A program made the translations under genes and the position numbers. Source: Sediminicola sp037203765 (GTDB taxonomy: Bacteria > Bacteroidota > Bacteroidia > Flavobacteriales > Flavobacteriaceae). Taken from it: a stretch of 64,000 bases of DNA. How positions within the stretch are numbered: position 1 is the first letter of the stretch; each line of letters opens with the position of its first letter. Below the pieces are notes generated by a model, which was not told where the DNA came from, did not search any database, and was given only the letters and a program-made list of their open reading frames with translations. The DNA is taken from positions 1 to 64,000 of the forward strand of contig NZ_JBBCAS010000011.1 in the NCBI RefSeq assembly GCF_037203765.1, given 5' to 3'. Positions 45,386 through 54,063 of this stretch are shown piece by piece.

Positions 45386-46489
45386 CTACTTAATCAGGGT
45401 ATTCAATCGGATCCACAGGTCATTGTCAAAAGTGGTGGGGCCCAATTCACTGCCCTTGGCAGCGTCTCCCATTCTTACGATCACCAATCCCTTACTGGGG
45501 ACAACGTAGAGTTTTTGGTCATTGGCCCCTAAACCGGCCACGAGGTCGTCCGGGGCATCGGGTATCAACTTACCGGGAAAGGATTCTTCTGAACCGGGAA
45601 TCCTAAAGCTGCTTTTTCCATTGAGCCACCACAGATAGCCATAGGAGGGATTCATAGCTTGGGAAGATGTGGTCATCGCCTTAAAATATTCCTTGTTGGA
45701 AAGGATGGGAGTTTCATCCCAAGTGCCTTCGTTTAAATTCAACAAGCCAAATCTGGCCATACTCCGGGCATTGCTGAAAAACAGATTGAGGTAACCAGTT
45801 TTGATCCATGTTCCCTGCATGCCAATTTTATCCCTTATCTTGGAATTGAAATACGTCTTGAATTCTTGTTGTACTGCTCCCGAGATTATTTCGTCCAAAA
45901 GGGTATAGGGCGCATTGTGGTAATACCAAAAAGTATTGGGCTCATTTTTGTACAAGAGGCACTCCTGATCCGTACAAAAGCTATTGGTCACCTTGAAATC
46001 GAGGCCCGTGGTCATGGTTAGATGATGCTTTATACTGATCTTTTGTTCCTGCTCCGGTGTCAATAATGACCATTCCAAGCCCATGTATTTTGAGGACGAA
46101 TCCTCTAGGGACAATAATTTTTCCTCCAATGCCAGTCCCACGGTAAATGCGGTCAAAGTTTTGGCGGCAGAATTCCATGTGTGGTTTTCTGTAGCTGAAA
46201 AACCATTGAAATACTGCTCCAAGACAATTTTACCATCCTTGAGAATAATAAAGGCCTTGGTCCCATTGTCTTTCAAAAAGGTATATAAAGGAGCCACCTG
46301 GGTCTCGTCCCATTCCAAGTCTTCCAAGGATGTGGTTTCCCAGGTATCCCCGCCTATGGGCGGAAAATATAGTAATTGTTTTTCAGGTTCCGGTTCAGGG
46401 ATGGCAACGGTATCGGGTTCCGTATCCTTGGAGCAGGCCATCAAGGTTAAAATGACCAGTAGGTATAGGGGTAATGAGTTAGTTTTCAT
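45386..46489 (-). CDS. Serine hydrolase, class C beta-lactamase-like lipoprotein
   Basis: 367 residues. A lipoprotein signal (LLVILTLMACSKD, Cys19) precedes a beta-lactamase/transpeptidase-like fold. Catalytic SxxK is Ser107-Lys110 (WNSAAKTL); the Tyr motif is YYHNAPYTLLDEI (YxN); the third motif is near the C-terminus. This family includes esterases and D-amino-acid peptidases; antibiotic resistance should not be inferred. Convergent with the amidase gene and divergent from rimO. Confidence 0.88.
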   Translation of the reverse strand: MKTNSLPLYLLVILTLMACSKDTEPDTVAIPEPEPEKQLLYFPPIGGDTWETTSLEDLEWDETQVAPLYTFLKDNGTKAFIILKDGKIVLEQYFNGFSATENHTWNSAAKTLTAFTVGLALEEKLLSLEDSSSKYMGLEWSLLTPEQEQKISIKHHLTMTTGLDFKVTNSFCTDQECLLYKNEPNTFWYYHNAPYTLLDEIISGAVQQEFKTYFNSKIRDKIGMQGTWIKTGYLNLFFSNARSMARFGLLNLNEGTWDETPILSNKEYFKAMTTSSQAMNPSYGYLWWLNGKSSFRIPGSEESFPGKLIPDAPDDLVAGLGANDQKLYVVPSKGLVIVRMGDAAKGSELGPTTFDNDLWIRLNTLIK

Positions 46490-46585
46490 AGCAGTAGGTT
46501 GGTATTTGGATAAGATTAGGGGTAATAGTATAACGTAAAAACGTTAATATTAGTCTTAATACGATGCCATTCTTCTTTCAAATCG

Positions 46586-46593
46586 TATTTTTG
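46586..46593 (+). promoter_or_regulatory. -7 element (TATTTTTG) for rimO
   Basis: Matches TAnnTTTG, 19 nt upstream of the rimO ATG; no clear TTG at -33. Confidence 0.45.
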
Positions 46594-46612
46594 CACACTA
46601 TTTAGAAAAAAC

Positions 46613-47914
46613 ATGCGGACAAAATCACTTAAAAAGAACAAGATCAACGTAGTAACCCTAGGATGTTCCAAGAATGTGTACGATTCTGAAGTACTCATGG
46701 GACAGTTGCGTGCCAACAATAAAGAGGTGGTACATGAAGAGGAAGGTAATGTTGTGGTTATCAATACGTGTGGTTTTATCGCCAATGCCAAAGAGGAGAG
46801 CGTAAACACCATTTTGGAGTATGTGCAGAAGAAAGAGGCTGGTACTGTTGATAAGGTATTTGTAACCGGATGTTTAAGTGAACGTTATAAGCCAGACCTA
46901 CAAAAAGAAATTCCCAATGTGGACGAATATTTTGGGACCAGTGACCTTCCCAATCTATTGAAGGCCTTAGGTGCCGATTATAAACATGAGCTGATCGGGG
47001 AACGTTTAACGACCACCCCTAAAAATTACGCTTATCTCAAAATAGCGGAAGGTTGTGACAGACCATGTTCCTTTTGTGCCATCCCCCTAATGCGCGGGAA
47101 GCACAAGAGCACCCCTATTGAGGATTTGGTTCAGGAGGCTGAGAAACTGGCCGCCAAAGGAGTGAAGGAATTGGTGTTGATCGCTCAGGATTTGACCTAT
47201 TACGGTCTTGATCTGTATAAAAAGAGAAATTTGGCAGAGCTGCTGAAGGAATTGGTAAAAGTGGAGGGGATCGAATGGATCCGCTTGCACTATGCCTTCC
47301 CAACCGGCTTCCCAATGGATGTCTTGGATGTGATGAACCAAGAACCAAAAGTGTGCAACTACCTGGATATTCCGTTGCAGCACATTGCGGATCCAATCTT
47401 AAAAAGCATGCGTCGTGGTACTACCAAAGCAAAAACGACCAAACTTTTGCAGGACTTTAGGGCAGCAGTACCAGAAATGACCATAAGGACTACCTTGATC
47501 GTAGGGTATCCGGGGGAAACGGAGGAAGATTTCCAAACCCTTAAAAGTTGGGTAGAGGAAATGCGTTTTGAACGTTTGGGTTGCTTTACCTACAGTCACG
47601 AGGAAAATACTCATGCCTATACGTTGGAGGATGATGTGCCAGAGGATGTAAAGCAGGAACGCGCAGCCGAAATTATGGAAATACAATCCCAGATTTCTTG
47701 GGAGCTGAACCAGGAAAAAGTGGGACAGACGTTCCGTTGTATTATTGACCGTAAAGAGGGACCTTACTTTGTAGGTCGTACCGAGTATGATTCACCGGAT
47801 GTGGACAATGAGGTGCTGATAGATGCTGCAAAACACTACGTAAAAATAGGGGAGTTCACCAATGTAAAGATCACCGAAGCGGCAGATTTTGACCTGTACG
47901 GCGAACCTGTGTAA
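46613..47914 (+). CDS. rimO: Ribosomal protein uS12 methylthiotransferase RimO
   Basis: 433 residues. Three N-terminal cysteines of the auxiliary Fe-S cluster (Cys18, Cys53, Cys87), the radical-SAM CxxxCxxC at Cys148, Cys152 and Cys155 (EGCDRPCSFC), and a C-terminal TRAM domain. It adds methylthio to an Asp of uS12. GCSKNVYDSE and YPGETEEDF are typical RimO and not MiaB features. A terminator lies beyond, inside the convergent gene. Confidence 0.95.
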   Translation: MRTKSLKKNKINVVTLGCSKNVYDSEVLMGQLRANNKEVVHEEEGNVVVINTCGFIANAKEESVNTILEYVQKKEAGTVDKVFVTGCLSERYKPDLQKEIPNVDEYFGTSDLPNLLKALGADYKHELIGERLTTTPKNYAYLKIAEGCDRPCSFCAIPLMRGKHKSTPIEDLVQEAEKLAAKGVKELVLIAQDLTYYGLDLYKKRNLAELLKELVKVEGIEWIRLHYAFPTGFPMDVLDVMNQEPKVCNYLDIPLQHIADPILKSMRRGTTKAKTTKLLQDFRAAVPEMTIRTTLIVGYPGETEEDFQTLKSWVEEMRFERLGCFTYSHEENTHAYTLEDDVPEDVKQERAAEIMEIQSQISWELNQEKVGQTFRCIIDRKEGPYFVGRTEYDSPDVDNEVLIDAAKHYVKIGEFTNVKITEAADFDLYGEPV

Positions 47915-47927
47915 TAAAGGATTTACC

Positions 47928-48827
47928 TTAATACCGCATTTTTAATAAAGGGAGCCAGTGGCTCCTTTTTATTGTTATAGGCTTATTGTAAAAGGTAACG
48001 CGGATTCCAAAAAGAAGAATTATTCCCCCAAGGATCATCTGTAGTGTAATGGTCTCGTTCAGGAAGATCCAGGCCAAAAAAGCAGTGATCAAGGCTTGGC
48101 TCAATACGGCAAGGGATACCCTGGTAGTCTTCATGTGTTTTAAAGCAAAACTTACAAGCAACCAGGCCAACAACTGGCATACGACCGCTTGTACGCCAAG
48201 TAATAACCATGCCATATTGGAAAACCCTCCGAAGGGCTGGTCCCAGAACCAACTTAGGATACCTAGGCAGAGCGAAGAGGCCATAAGGCTATAGGTCATG
48301 AAAGTAATTACCGAAACCTTCTCAAGTACCACCTTGCTTACCATGAGGTAACCCGAATAAAATATTCCGGACAGTACCCCAAAAATAAATCCGGTATCAA
48401 AAGTAAAGGTAGCAAATACCCCAAATCCCACTAAGGTTACCATGCCGAATAAGGCAATAAGGGTCCCGATCCAAAAATTCTTGGTGGGTTTGTTCTCCAG
48501 AAACAAAAAGGTGGTGATTCCTACCCATACGGGTGACAGGTTGGTCAACAAGGAGGCCTGGGTGGCAGTTGAAGCCAGGATGGAAATGTTCCAAGTAGCC
48601 ACATCAAATCCAAAAAGGATACCGCTCAGGGCGGCAAGACCCAGAATTTTCATAGAGGGTAGGCCCAACTGTTTGGTATACCAGGCATAAGGGAGAATTA
48701 GGGCTAGGGATATGGCCATACGGTAGAAGGCCGAAATCACACCTGGAGTAAGCTCCAGCTTGATCAGGATAGGATAAACAGAGATCGCAAAAATTCCGAT
48801 CAATAGGGCTATTCTAGGCTTGGTCAT
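47928..48827 (-). CDS. EamA/DMT-family transporter
   Basis: 299 residues with ten TM helices in two EamA repeats (AFYRMAISLALILPY in the first, GVQAVVCQLLAWLLVSFALK and LNETITLQMILGGIILLFG in the second). Drug/metabolite transporter; substrate unknown. Its last ~15 codons contain the rimO terminator hairpin on the opposite strand. Confidence 0.9.
   Translation of the reverse strand: MTKPRIALLIGIFAISVYPILIKLELTPGVISAFYRMAISLALILPYAWYTKQLGLPSMKILGLAALSGILFGFDVATWNISILASTATQASLLTNLSPVWVGITTFLFLENKPTKNFWIGTLIALFGMVTLVGFGVFATFTFDTGFIFGVLSGIFYSGYLMVSKVVLEKVSVITFMTYSLMASSLCLGILSWFWDQPFGGFSNMAWLLLGVQAVVCQLLAWLLVSFALKHMKTTRVSLAVLSQALITAFLAWIFLNETITLQMILGGIILLFGIRVTFYNKPITIKRSHWLPLLKMRY
47947..47970 (+). 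terminator. rimO terminator inside the convergent EamA gene
   Basis: GGAGCC-AGT-GGCTCC followed by five T residues on the plus strand, 33-56 nt past the rimO stop and within the last codons of the EamA CDS. Confidence 0.7.
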
Positions 48828-48917
48828 GAGCTGTAAAAGCCGCTAATGTAGTAAATTATGACATACGGCGATCAGAATTTTATTGCTTGAACGAGTGCAT
48901 TATAGCCTCCTATTTCT

Positions 48918-48946
48918 TTGTGGTGACCCGCTTTTTTTTAGTTTTG
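48918..48946 (+). promoter_or_regulatory. Promoter of the ABC-F gene
   Basis: TTG at 48918-48920, 18-nt spacer, TAGTTTTG at 48939-48946; start codon 20 nt downstream. Confidence 0.65.
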
Positions 48947-48965
48947 CAGCTTCAAAGAAAAAACC

Positions 48966-50603
48966 ATGATTTCCGTAGACGCAATTGCAGTAGAATTTAG
49001 TGGAGATACGCTTTTTAGCGATGTATCTTTTGTCATCAATGAGAACGACAAAATAGCCCTAATGGGGAAGAACGGCGCGGGAAAATCCACCATGATGAAG
49101 ATCATCGCAGGGGAGCAGAAGGCCACCCGTGGCCATATCCGTTTTCCCAAGGATGCCGTCATCGCCTATATGCCACAGCATTTGCTCACCAATGATAACT
49201 GCACCGTCTTTGAAGAGGCCTCCAAGGCCTTTAAGGAAATCTTTGAAATGCGGGACGAAATGGACCGCCTGAACAAAGAACTGGAAACCAGGACCGACTA
49301 TGAGTCCGACGCCTATATGAACATCATTGGCAAGGTGTCCGACCTGGGGGAGAAGTACTACGCTTTGGAAGAGATCAACTATGAGGCCGAAGTGGAAAAG
49401 GCCCTGAGGGGGCTTGGTTTTAGAAGGGAAGATTTTGGAAGGCTGACCAGTGAGTTCAGTGGGGGATGGCGTATGCGTATAGAGCTGGCCAAGATCTTGT
49501 TGCAAAAGCCGGACCTGATCCTTTTGGATGAGCCTACCAACCACGTGGATATAGAATCTGTGATCTGGTTGGAAGATTTCTTATTGAACAAGGCCAAGGC
49601 CGTAGTGGTCATTTCCCACGATAAGACTTTTATTGACAATATCACCAATAGGACCATAGAGGTGACCATGGGCCGTATCTATGATTATAAGGCCAACTAT
49701 ACCCACTACCTGCAATTGCGGGAAGACAGGCGTGCCCATCAGATTAAGGCCTACCAGGAACAGCAAAAGTTTATTGCGGACAACCAACAGTTTATAGACA
49801 GGTTCAAGGGGACCTATTCCAAGACCAACCAGGTGACCTCAAGGGAGCGGATGTTGGAGAAATTACAGATCATTGAGATTGATGAGATCGATACATCGGC
49901 CCTAAAATTGCGTTTCCCACCGTCTGTCCGTTCGGGGGATTATCCCGTAACGGTCAACGGCCTTACCAAAAAATATGGGGACCATGTGGTGTTCCAGGAT
50001 GCCAATATGTCCATCAGCAGGGGAGAGAAAGTCTCCTTTGTGGGTAGGAACGGGGAAGGAAAGTCTACGATGATCAAGGCCATTATGGGTGAGATCGATT
50101 TTGAAGGGGAATGTTCCCTGGGCCATAACGTCAAAGTGGGGTATTTTGCCCAGAACCAGGCGGCCTTGTTGGATCAGGATTTGACGATATTCCAGACCGT
50201 GGATGAGGTGGCCGAAGGGGATATCCGTACCCAGATCAAAAATATTTTGGGCAGGTTTATGTTCAGTGGGGACGATCTGGAGAAAAAGGTAAGCGTACTC
50301 TCCGGAGGGGAAAAAACCCGACTGGCGATGGTAAAACTATTGTTGGAACCGGTAAACCTGTTGATTCTGGATGAGCCTACCAACCATTTGGACCTGAAAT
50401 CCAAGGACGTGTTGAAAGAGGCACTATTGTCCTTTGATGGTACCCTGATCCTGGTGTCCCACGACCGTGACTTCCTGCAGGGCTTGAGCCAAAAGGTATT
50501 TGAGTTTAAGGAGAAAAGGGTGATAGAACATTTTGAGACCATTGATGCCTTCCTGATCCGCAATAGGATAGAGAACTTAAAAGAGATAGATCTAAAGGCC
50601 TAG
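48966..50603 (+). CDS. ABC-F family ATPase (translation factor type)
   Basis: 545 residues, two ABC ATPase domains and no TM segment. First Walker A GKNGAGKS (34-41) and signature FSGGWRMR; second Walker A GRNGEGKS and signature LSGGEKTR; both Walker B motifs are LLDEPTNH or LILDEPTNH. The ~80-residue linker between them (P-site tRNA interaction motif region) is helical (RAHQIKAYQEQQKFIADNQQ). ABC-F proteins bind ribosomal E-sites. The gene marks the end of the core-gene block; accessory DNA begins directly after it. Confidence 0.93.
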   Translation: MISVDAIAVEFSGDTLFSDVSFVINENDKIALMGKNGAGKSTMMKIIAGEQKATRGHIRFPKDAVIAYMPQHLLTNDNCTVFEEASKAFKEIFEMRDEMDRLNKELETRTDYESDAYMNIIGKVSDLGEKYYALEEINYEAEVEKALRGLGFRREDFGRLTSEFSGGWRMRIELAKILLQKPDLILLDEPTNHVDIESVIWLEDFLLNKAKAVVVISHDKTFIDNITNRTIEVTMGRIYDYKANYTHYLQLREDRRAHQIKAYQEQQKFIADNQQFIDRFKGTYSKTNQVTSRERMLEKLQIIEIDEIDTSALKLRFPPSVRSGDYPVTVNGLTKKYGDHVVFQDANMSISRGEKVSFVGRNGEGKSTMIKAIMGEIDFEGECSLGHNVKVGYFAQNQAALLDQDLTIFQTVDEVAEGDIRTQIKNILGRFMFSGDDLEKKVSVLSGGEKTRLAMVKLLLEPVNLLILDEPTNHLDLKSKDVLKEALLSFDGTLILVSHDRDFLQGLSQKVFEFKEKRVIEHFETIDAFLIRNRIENLKEIDLKA

Positions 50604-50640
50604 GATGCTCTGCAGCCTATGCCTTTAAATATTTTAAAAT

Positions 50641-50690
50641 GGGCATTACTTTACGTTGGTGTCCAATTTAATCAATGTTATGGTGTGTTT
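50641..50690 (-). repeat. Palindromic cassette element, terminal half (E0)
   Basis: It ends just after the DUF2130 stop codon. Its sequence next to the stop (AATGTTATGGTGTG then TTTTTTATT) matches the corresponding end of elements E1 (ATTGTTTTGTGCCG then TTTTTTATT) and E2 (TTGTTGTAGCATG then TTTTTTAATT). A clear partner arm toward the ABC-F gene is not visible, so this looks like a half or decayed copy at the array boundary. Confidence 0.45.
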
Positions 50691-50691
50691 T

Positions 50692-51969
50692 TTATTCTGC
50701 ACTATTACCGAGCTCATCAAATTTAGCTTTCATTGTAGGGTTTCCATGAGTTAGCTTTTTGATAGTTAAATCATCTGCCTTATTGTTCGCTAAGCGCAAA
50801 TTGTTTTCTGATGATAATAGAGCATCTTTTGTTTTTTGAAGATGAGATATTGTTTTATCAATTTCGTCAATTGCTGTCTTAAATTTTCGACTAGCTAAAT
50901 CATAATTGTAAGCAAATCCTTTTCTAAAGTTGTCTATTTTTTCCTCAAAATTGGTAATATCAACATTCTGATTCCTTATTAAATTCAGTTCAGCCTTGTA
51001 TTTTAATGAATTCATGGCTGCATTACGAAGAAGTGTAATAATGGGTATAAAAAATTGAGGGCGTACTACATACATTTTCTCAAACCTATGGGAAACATCA
51101 ACTATTCCAGTATTATAAAATTCATTTTCTGATTCCAATAGGGAAACTAAAACGGCATATTCGCAGTTTTTTTCTTTACGGTCTTTGTCGAGCTTTGTAA
51201 AGAAATCTTCGTTTCTTTTTTTTGTTGCAGTTTCATCATTTTCATTTTTCATCTCAAACATAATTGAAATGATTTCATTTCCTGAACCGTCAGTCTCTTT
51301 ATATATAAAATCCCCTTTATTTCCGCCACTTGAGTCGTTGTCTTTCTCAAAATAGGCATTTTGAAAAGCTGTTGCTCGTAGTTTGTTGAATTGATTTTCA
51401 CAATGTTGTTCCAATGTTTCACCAACCATTTTTGTTGAAAGTTTCTGCTTAAAGTCTTTCAAACGAGCAATTTCATCGTCTTTCATTCTGATGGTTTCAT
51501 CCTTGACTACAAGTTTATTTGTAAACTGTTCTTTAATAGATTTTTCAAGTAACTGTGTTTCTGTTTCTTTAATTTTTAGATCATTAGCAAGATTGTCACG
51601 TTCTTTTTCTATTGCCTTAATAGCTTCAGATACATCTAGCTTTTTTTGAATTTCGGCACTTTGAATTAGGGATTTCATTTCAGCGATTTCTGTTTCTTTT
51701 TTTGCTAGTTTTTCAGCAAGTTCAGTATCGCTTTTGGTTTTTAATTCAGTTAGTTCTTTGTCCTTTTTTGCCAGTTCTTCTTGCAATGAGTTTCTTAAGT
51801 TTGCTTTGGCAAGTTCAACTGCACTTACTTTTTCCTTTTCCGCAAGAGCAAGTCGGTTATTTAGTTCTTCCTCAAATTGATGGTCGCGAACTTGCTTAAG
51901 AATATCAGCAAAGCCGGCTTCATCTACTTTAAAGGCTTTATTACAATTTGGACAAATAATTTCGTTCAT
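50692..51969 (-). CDS. DUF2130 protein, putative PD-(D/E)XK nuclease
   Basis: 425 residues. The N-terminal CPNCNKAF (Cys6, Cys9) is half of a zinc-ribbon; a long charged coiled coil runs ~30-180; a C-terminal alpha/beta domain contains GGNKGDF (Asp220) and FEMKNEN (Glu239, Lys241), consistent with a PD-(D/E)XK nuclease core as proposed for DUF2130. Clearly richer in A/T than the preceding core genes. A palindromic element lies on each side. The biological role is not established. Confidence 0.85.
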   Translation of the reverse strand: MNEIICPNCNKAFKVDEAGFADILKQVRDHQFEEELNNRLALAEKEKVSAVELAKANLRNSLQEELAKKDKELTELKTKSDTELAEKLAKKETEIAEMKSLIQSAEIQKKLDVSEAIKAIEKERDNLANDLKIKETETQLLEKSIKEQFTNKLVVKDETIRMKDDEIARLKDFKQKLSTKMVGETLEQHCENQFNKLRATAFQNAYFEKDNDSSGGNKGDFIYKETDGSGNEIISIMFEMKNENDETATKKRNEDFFTKLDKDRKEKNCEYAVLVSLLESENEFYNTGIVDVSHRFEKMYVVRPQFFIPIITLLRNAAMNSLKYKAELNLIRNQNVDITNFEEKIDNFRKGFAYNYDLASRKFKTAIDEIDKTISHLQKTKDALLSSENNLRLANNKADDLTIKKLTHGNPTMKAKFDELGNSAE

Positions 51970-51988
51970 ATTCGGTTTTATTTTAAAT

Positions 51989-52122
51989 GCACTATAATGT
52001 CTCGGCTATGAGTAGTTGCGTGGTTTAACACCTAAGTTTACAAGTACACACCAATCTGAAAATCCAAAAAGATTTTCAGAAGTAGGCAATATCTAGCAAT
52101 TACTTTTAGCATTGTTTTGTGC
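51989..52122 (-). repeat. Palindromic cassette element E1, attC-like
   Basis: 134 nt between OLD and DUF2130. Outer arms 51989-52020 and 52086-52122 are imperfect inverted repeats (GCAC...AATG...CTATGAGTAGTTGC against its partner); inside is a perfect hairpin CTGAAAATC / GATTTTCAG at 52057-52080. In the gene direction it begins 6 nt after the OLD stop and ends 19 nt before the DUF2130 ATG. Its left arm shares GGCTATGA and flanking bases with E2 at the same offset. Confidence 0.6.
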
Positions 52123-52128
52123 CGTTTT

Positions 52129-53898
52129 TTATTCAATTACTGTATTTATTATTGATTCTATATCTGTTGTCCCATTCATAGAAACTGCAGATTGAATCCA
52201 TTCATCCCTAGTCATTTCATTGAACACATCTAGATTGTTTTTTGCTTTAAAGTTTACACCAACTATATGTGTTTTTATTTCTTCTTTTATATCTGAATAT
52301 TCTCCAATTTGAAATTCAGCTGGTAATTGAAAAACATTACCTAAAACTCTTTGAATAGCATCTTTTGAGTAATAATTTTCAATTTCTCTTTTGTGCAAAA
52401 TCAAAACTACTCCTCCTAGATTTTCGACTTTTTCTATTAAGCTAGCTTTATTTGCTAATTTACTTTCGTAATCAATTGCACCTTTGTCAGAATCTAAAAT
52501 GACTACGAATCTTCTATTTATTTTTTGACATAAACTAGCATTTACAAAAAAGTCCACTTGGTCTCCACCACAAGGAATAAAAAGTAAATCTTCTGGTAAA
52601 CTTCCATTAATTTTTTCAAATGCAATTTCCCAAAATTTGACATCACCACTTCCTTCAACAAAAACTGCTTTTCGGTAATTGTCATTTAGTAGATTATAGT
52701 TTGGTTTTATACCTAACTCTTGTATTACTATATCTAATATTTCGTGTTCGTTCTCGAAATTATAGTAATTAGATTCTTCGTTTTCTTTCTTTACTACTAC
52801 AATGTTTGAATCTCTTGTTGAGCCAGCAAAGACAGGTGAATGCGTTGTAATAAAAAATTGACTATTATCTGATAATTCAATTATTGAAGTCAGTAAATCG
52901 TGTTGTAATTCTGGATGAAGAAATGTTTCAGGTTCTTCAATACCAAATATTTGATGTTGTTTAGTGTTTTTTTGAGCTAGATACTCAAAATAGGCAACCA
53001 TTAATAATCTTTTAAAACCAGTTCCTTTATTAGATATAGGAATATCAAAATTATCTGAACGAAACTTTAAAGATAGATCAAACTTAACAAGGTTTCCCCA
53101 GTTACAAACAGGCGAAGTGTTAATCCGTTCTAAATCGGGAACATTTTTCTGCATTAAGGTTGTAATGGTTGAAAATTCTGTTTCTAAATCTGTTTTTAGA
53201 TTAGTTTCTATTTGAGTTTTTAGATTTGCACTTTTGTCTAAAGATTCTGTAGCAATTGGCTTGAATTGATTTTGAAAAGTTGTTGAACCAATATTTAAAT
53301 CTTGCTCTGCATCAAATAATGAATACACAGGTAACTCAACGAAATCATATTGTTTTTTAATGTTCTTCAAAAAATCATACGCTTCGTGTTCTTTCTCAAT
53401 ACGACCTAATGCAGTTGTATTATCATTAATTAAATCAATTTTTGAGAGGTTAGTAACTCCACGTCCTGAACGTGAATAATCTATTCCTAGCGATGAACAA
53501 TAGGCGTTAATTTCTGATTCCTTGATTCCCCAACAATTAGAATAATCTGAACTATTCAAATCATTGCAGATATATGTAAAGGTTTTTACGACTTTTCCTG
53601 ATGAATTAAATTCAAAAATTTTTTTAAGGTGAATTTTGCCATCTGAATCTAATGCTAGTGAATTCACTTCTTCATTTGGTTCAAATCTTAAAATTATTTC
53701 TGTTTTTTGTCCTTCTTGAATTCCTTTAAATACATCATTATGCTCAAATCTTTCATTAAAGAATGTATTTAGTGCTTTTAGAATATTTGATTTTCCTGAA
53801 TCATTTTTTCCAACAAATGAATTTATTTCTCCAACTTTTAATCTTTGTAATTCTGAAATCCCTCTGAAGTTTTTTATTGTAATATCAAATATTTTCAT
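52129..53898 (-). CDS. OLD-family ATP-dependent nuclease (AAA ATPase + TOPRIM)
   Basis: 589 residues. N-terminal ABC-type ATPase: IKNFRGIS, Walker A GKNDSGKSN (30-38), Walker B FGIEEPETFLHPE and H-loop FITTHSPVF. C-terminal TOPRIM: VFVEGSGD (Glu415), ILDSDKG (Asp469, Asp471) and KREIENYY (Glu505/Glu507), so the nuclease site looks intact. OLD proteins act in phage defence (P2 Old; GajA of Gabija). No UvrD-like helicase is adjacent, so this is the stand-alone class. Strongly A/T-rich composition suggests transfer. Confidence 0.9.
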   Translation of the reverse strand: MKIFDITIKNFRGISELQRLKVGEINSFVGKNDSGKSNILKALNTFFNERFEHNDVFKGIQEGQKTEIILRFEPNEEVNSLALDSDGKIHLKKIFEFNSSGKVVKTFTYICNDLNSSDYSNCWGIKESEINAYCSSLGIDYSRSGRGVTNLSKIDLINDNTTALGRIEKEHEAYDFLKNIKKQYDFVELPVYSLFDAEQDLNIGSTTFQNQFKPIATESLDKSANLKTQIETNLKTDLETEFSTITTLMQKNVPDLERINTSPVCNWGNLVKFDLSLKFRSDNFDIPISNKGTGFKRLLMVAYFEYLAQKNTKQHQIFGIEEPETFLHPELQHDLLTSIIELSDNSQFFITTHSPVFAGSTRDSNIVVVKKENEESNYYNFENEHEILDIVIQELGIKPNYNLLNDNYRKAVFVEGSGDVKFWEIAFEKINGSLPEDLLFIPCGGDQVDFFVNASLCQKINRRFVVILDSDKGAIDYESKLANKASLIEKVENLGGVVLILHKREIENYYSKDAIQRVLGNVFQLPAEFQIGEYSDIKEEIKTHIVGVNFKAKNNLDVFNEMTRDEWIQSAVSMNGTTDIESIINTVIE

Positions 53899-53922
53899 TC
53901 AATTCTTGGTTTTTGTCAAATA

Positions 53923-54059
53923 GCATACAACGCCTAGGCTATGATTTCGTTGTGGGGAACGTCGTAGAATTGCCCACTTATGAAATCAGGCCGTTTGGTT
54001 GTTTCTATTTTAGTTTTTTGCATGATGCCACAATGAATTATAGCCCTTGTTGTAGCATG
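53923..54059 (-). repeat. Palindromic cassette element E2, attC-like
   Basis: 137 nt. Outer arms 53923-53957 and 54025-54059 pair over ~33 positions with a few bulges: both contain ACAAC, a GGCTAT or GGGCTAT core and a TTGTGG inner end. It begins 4 nt after the stop of the exported-protein gene and ends 24 nt before the OLD ATG. AAC and GTT triplets lie at the outer ends, as in integron attC sites, although the full RYYYAAC / GTTRRRY boxes are not matched. Confidence 0.65.
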
Positions 54060-54063
54060 TTTT

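Noticed and set aside
45386..46489. Antibiotic-resistance beta-lactamase
   Set aside because: The protein is a lipid-anchored serine hydrolase with the fold motifs only; this wide family is mostly esterases and peptidases.
52129..53898. Gabija system
   Set aside because: Only the OLD-like nuclease is present; no UvrD-like helicase partner lies beside it.
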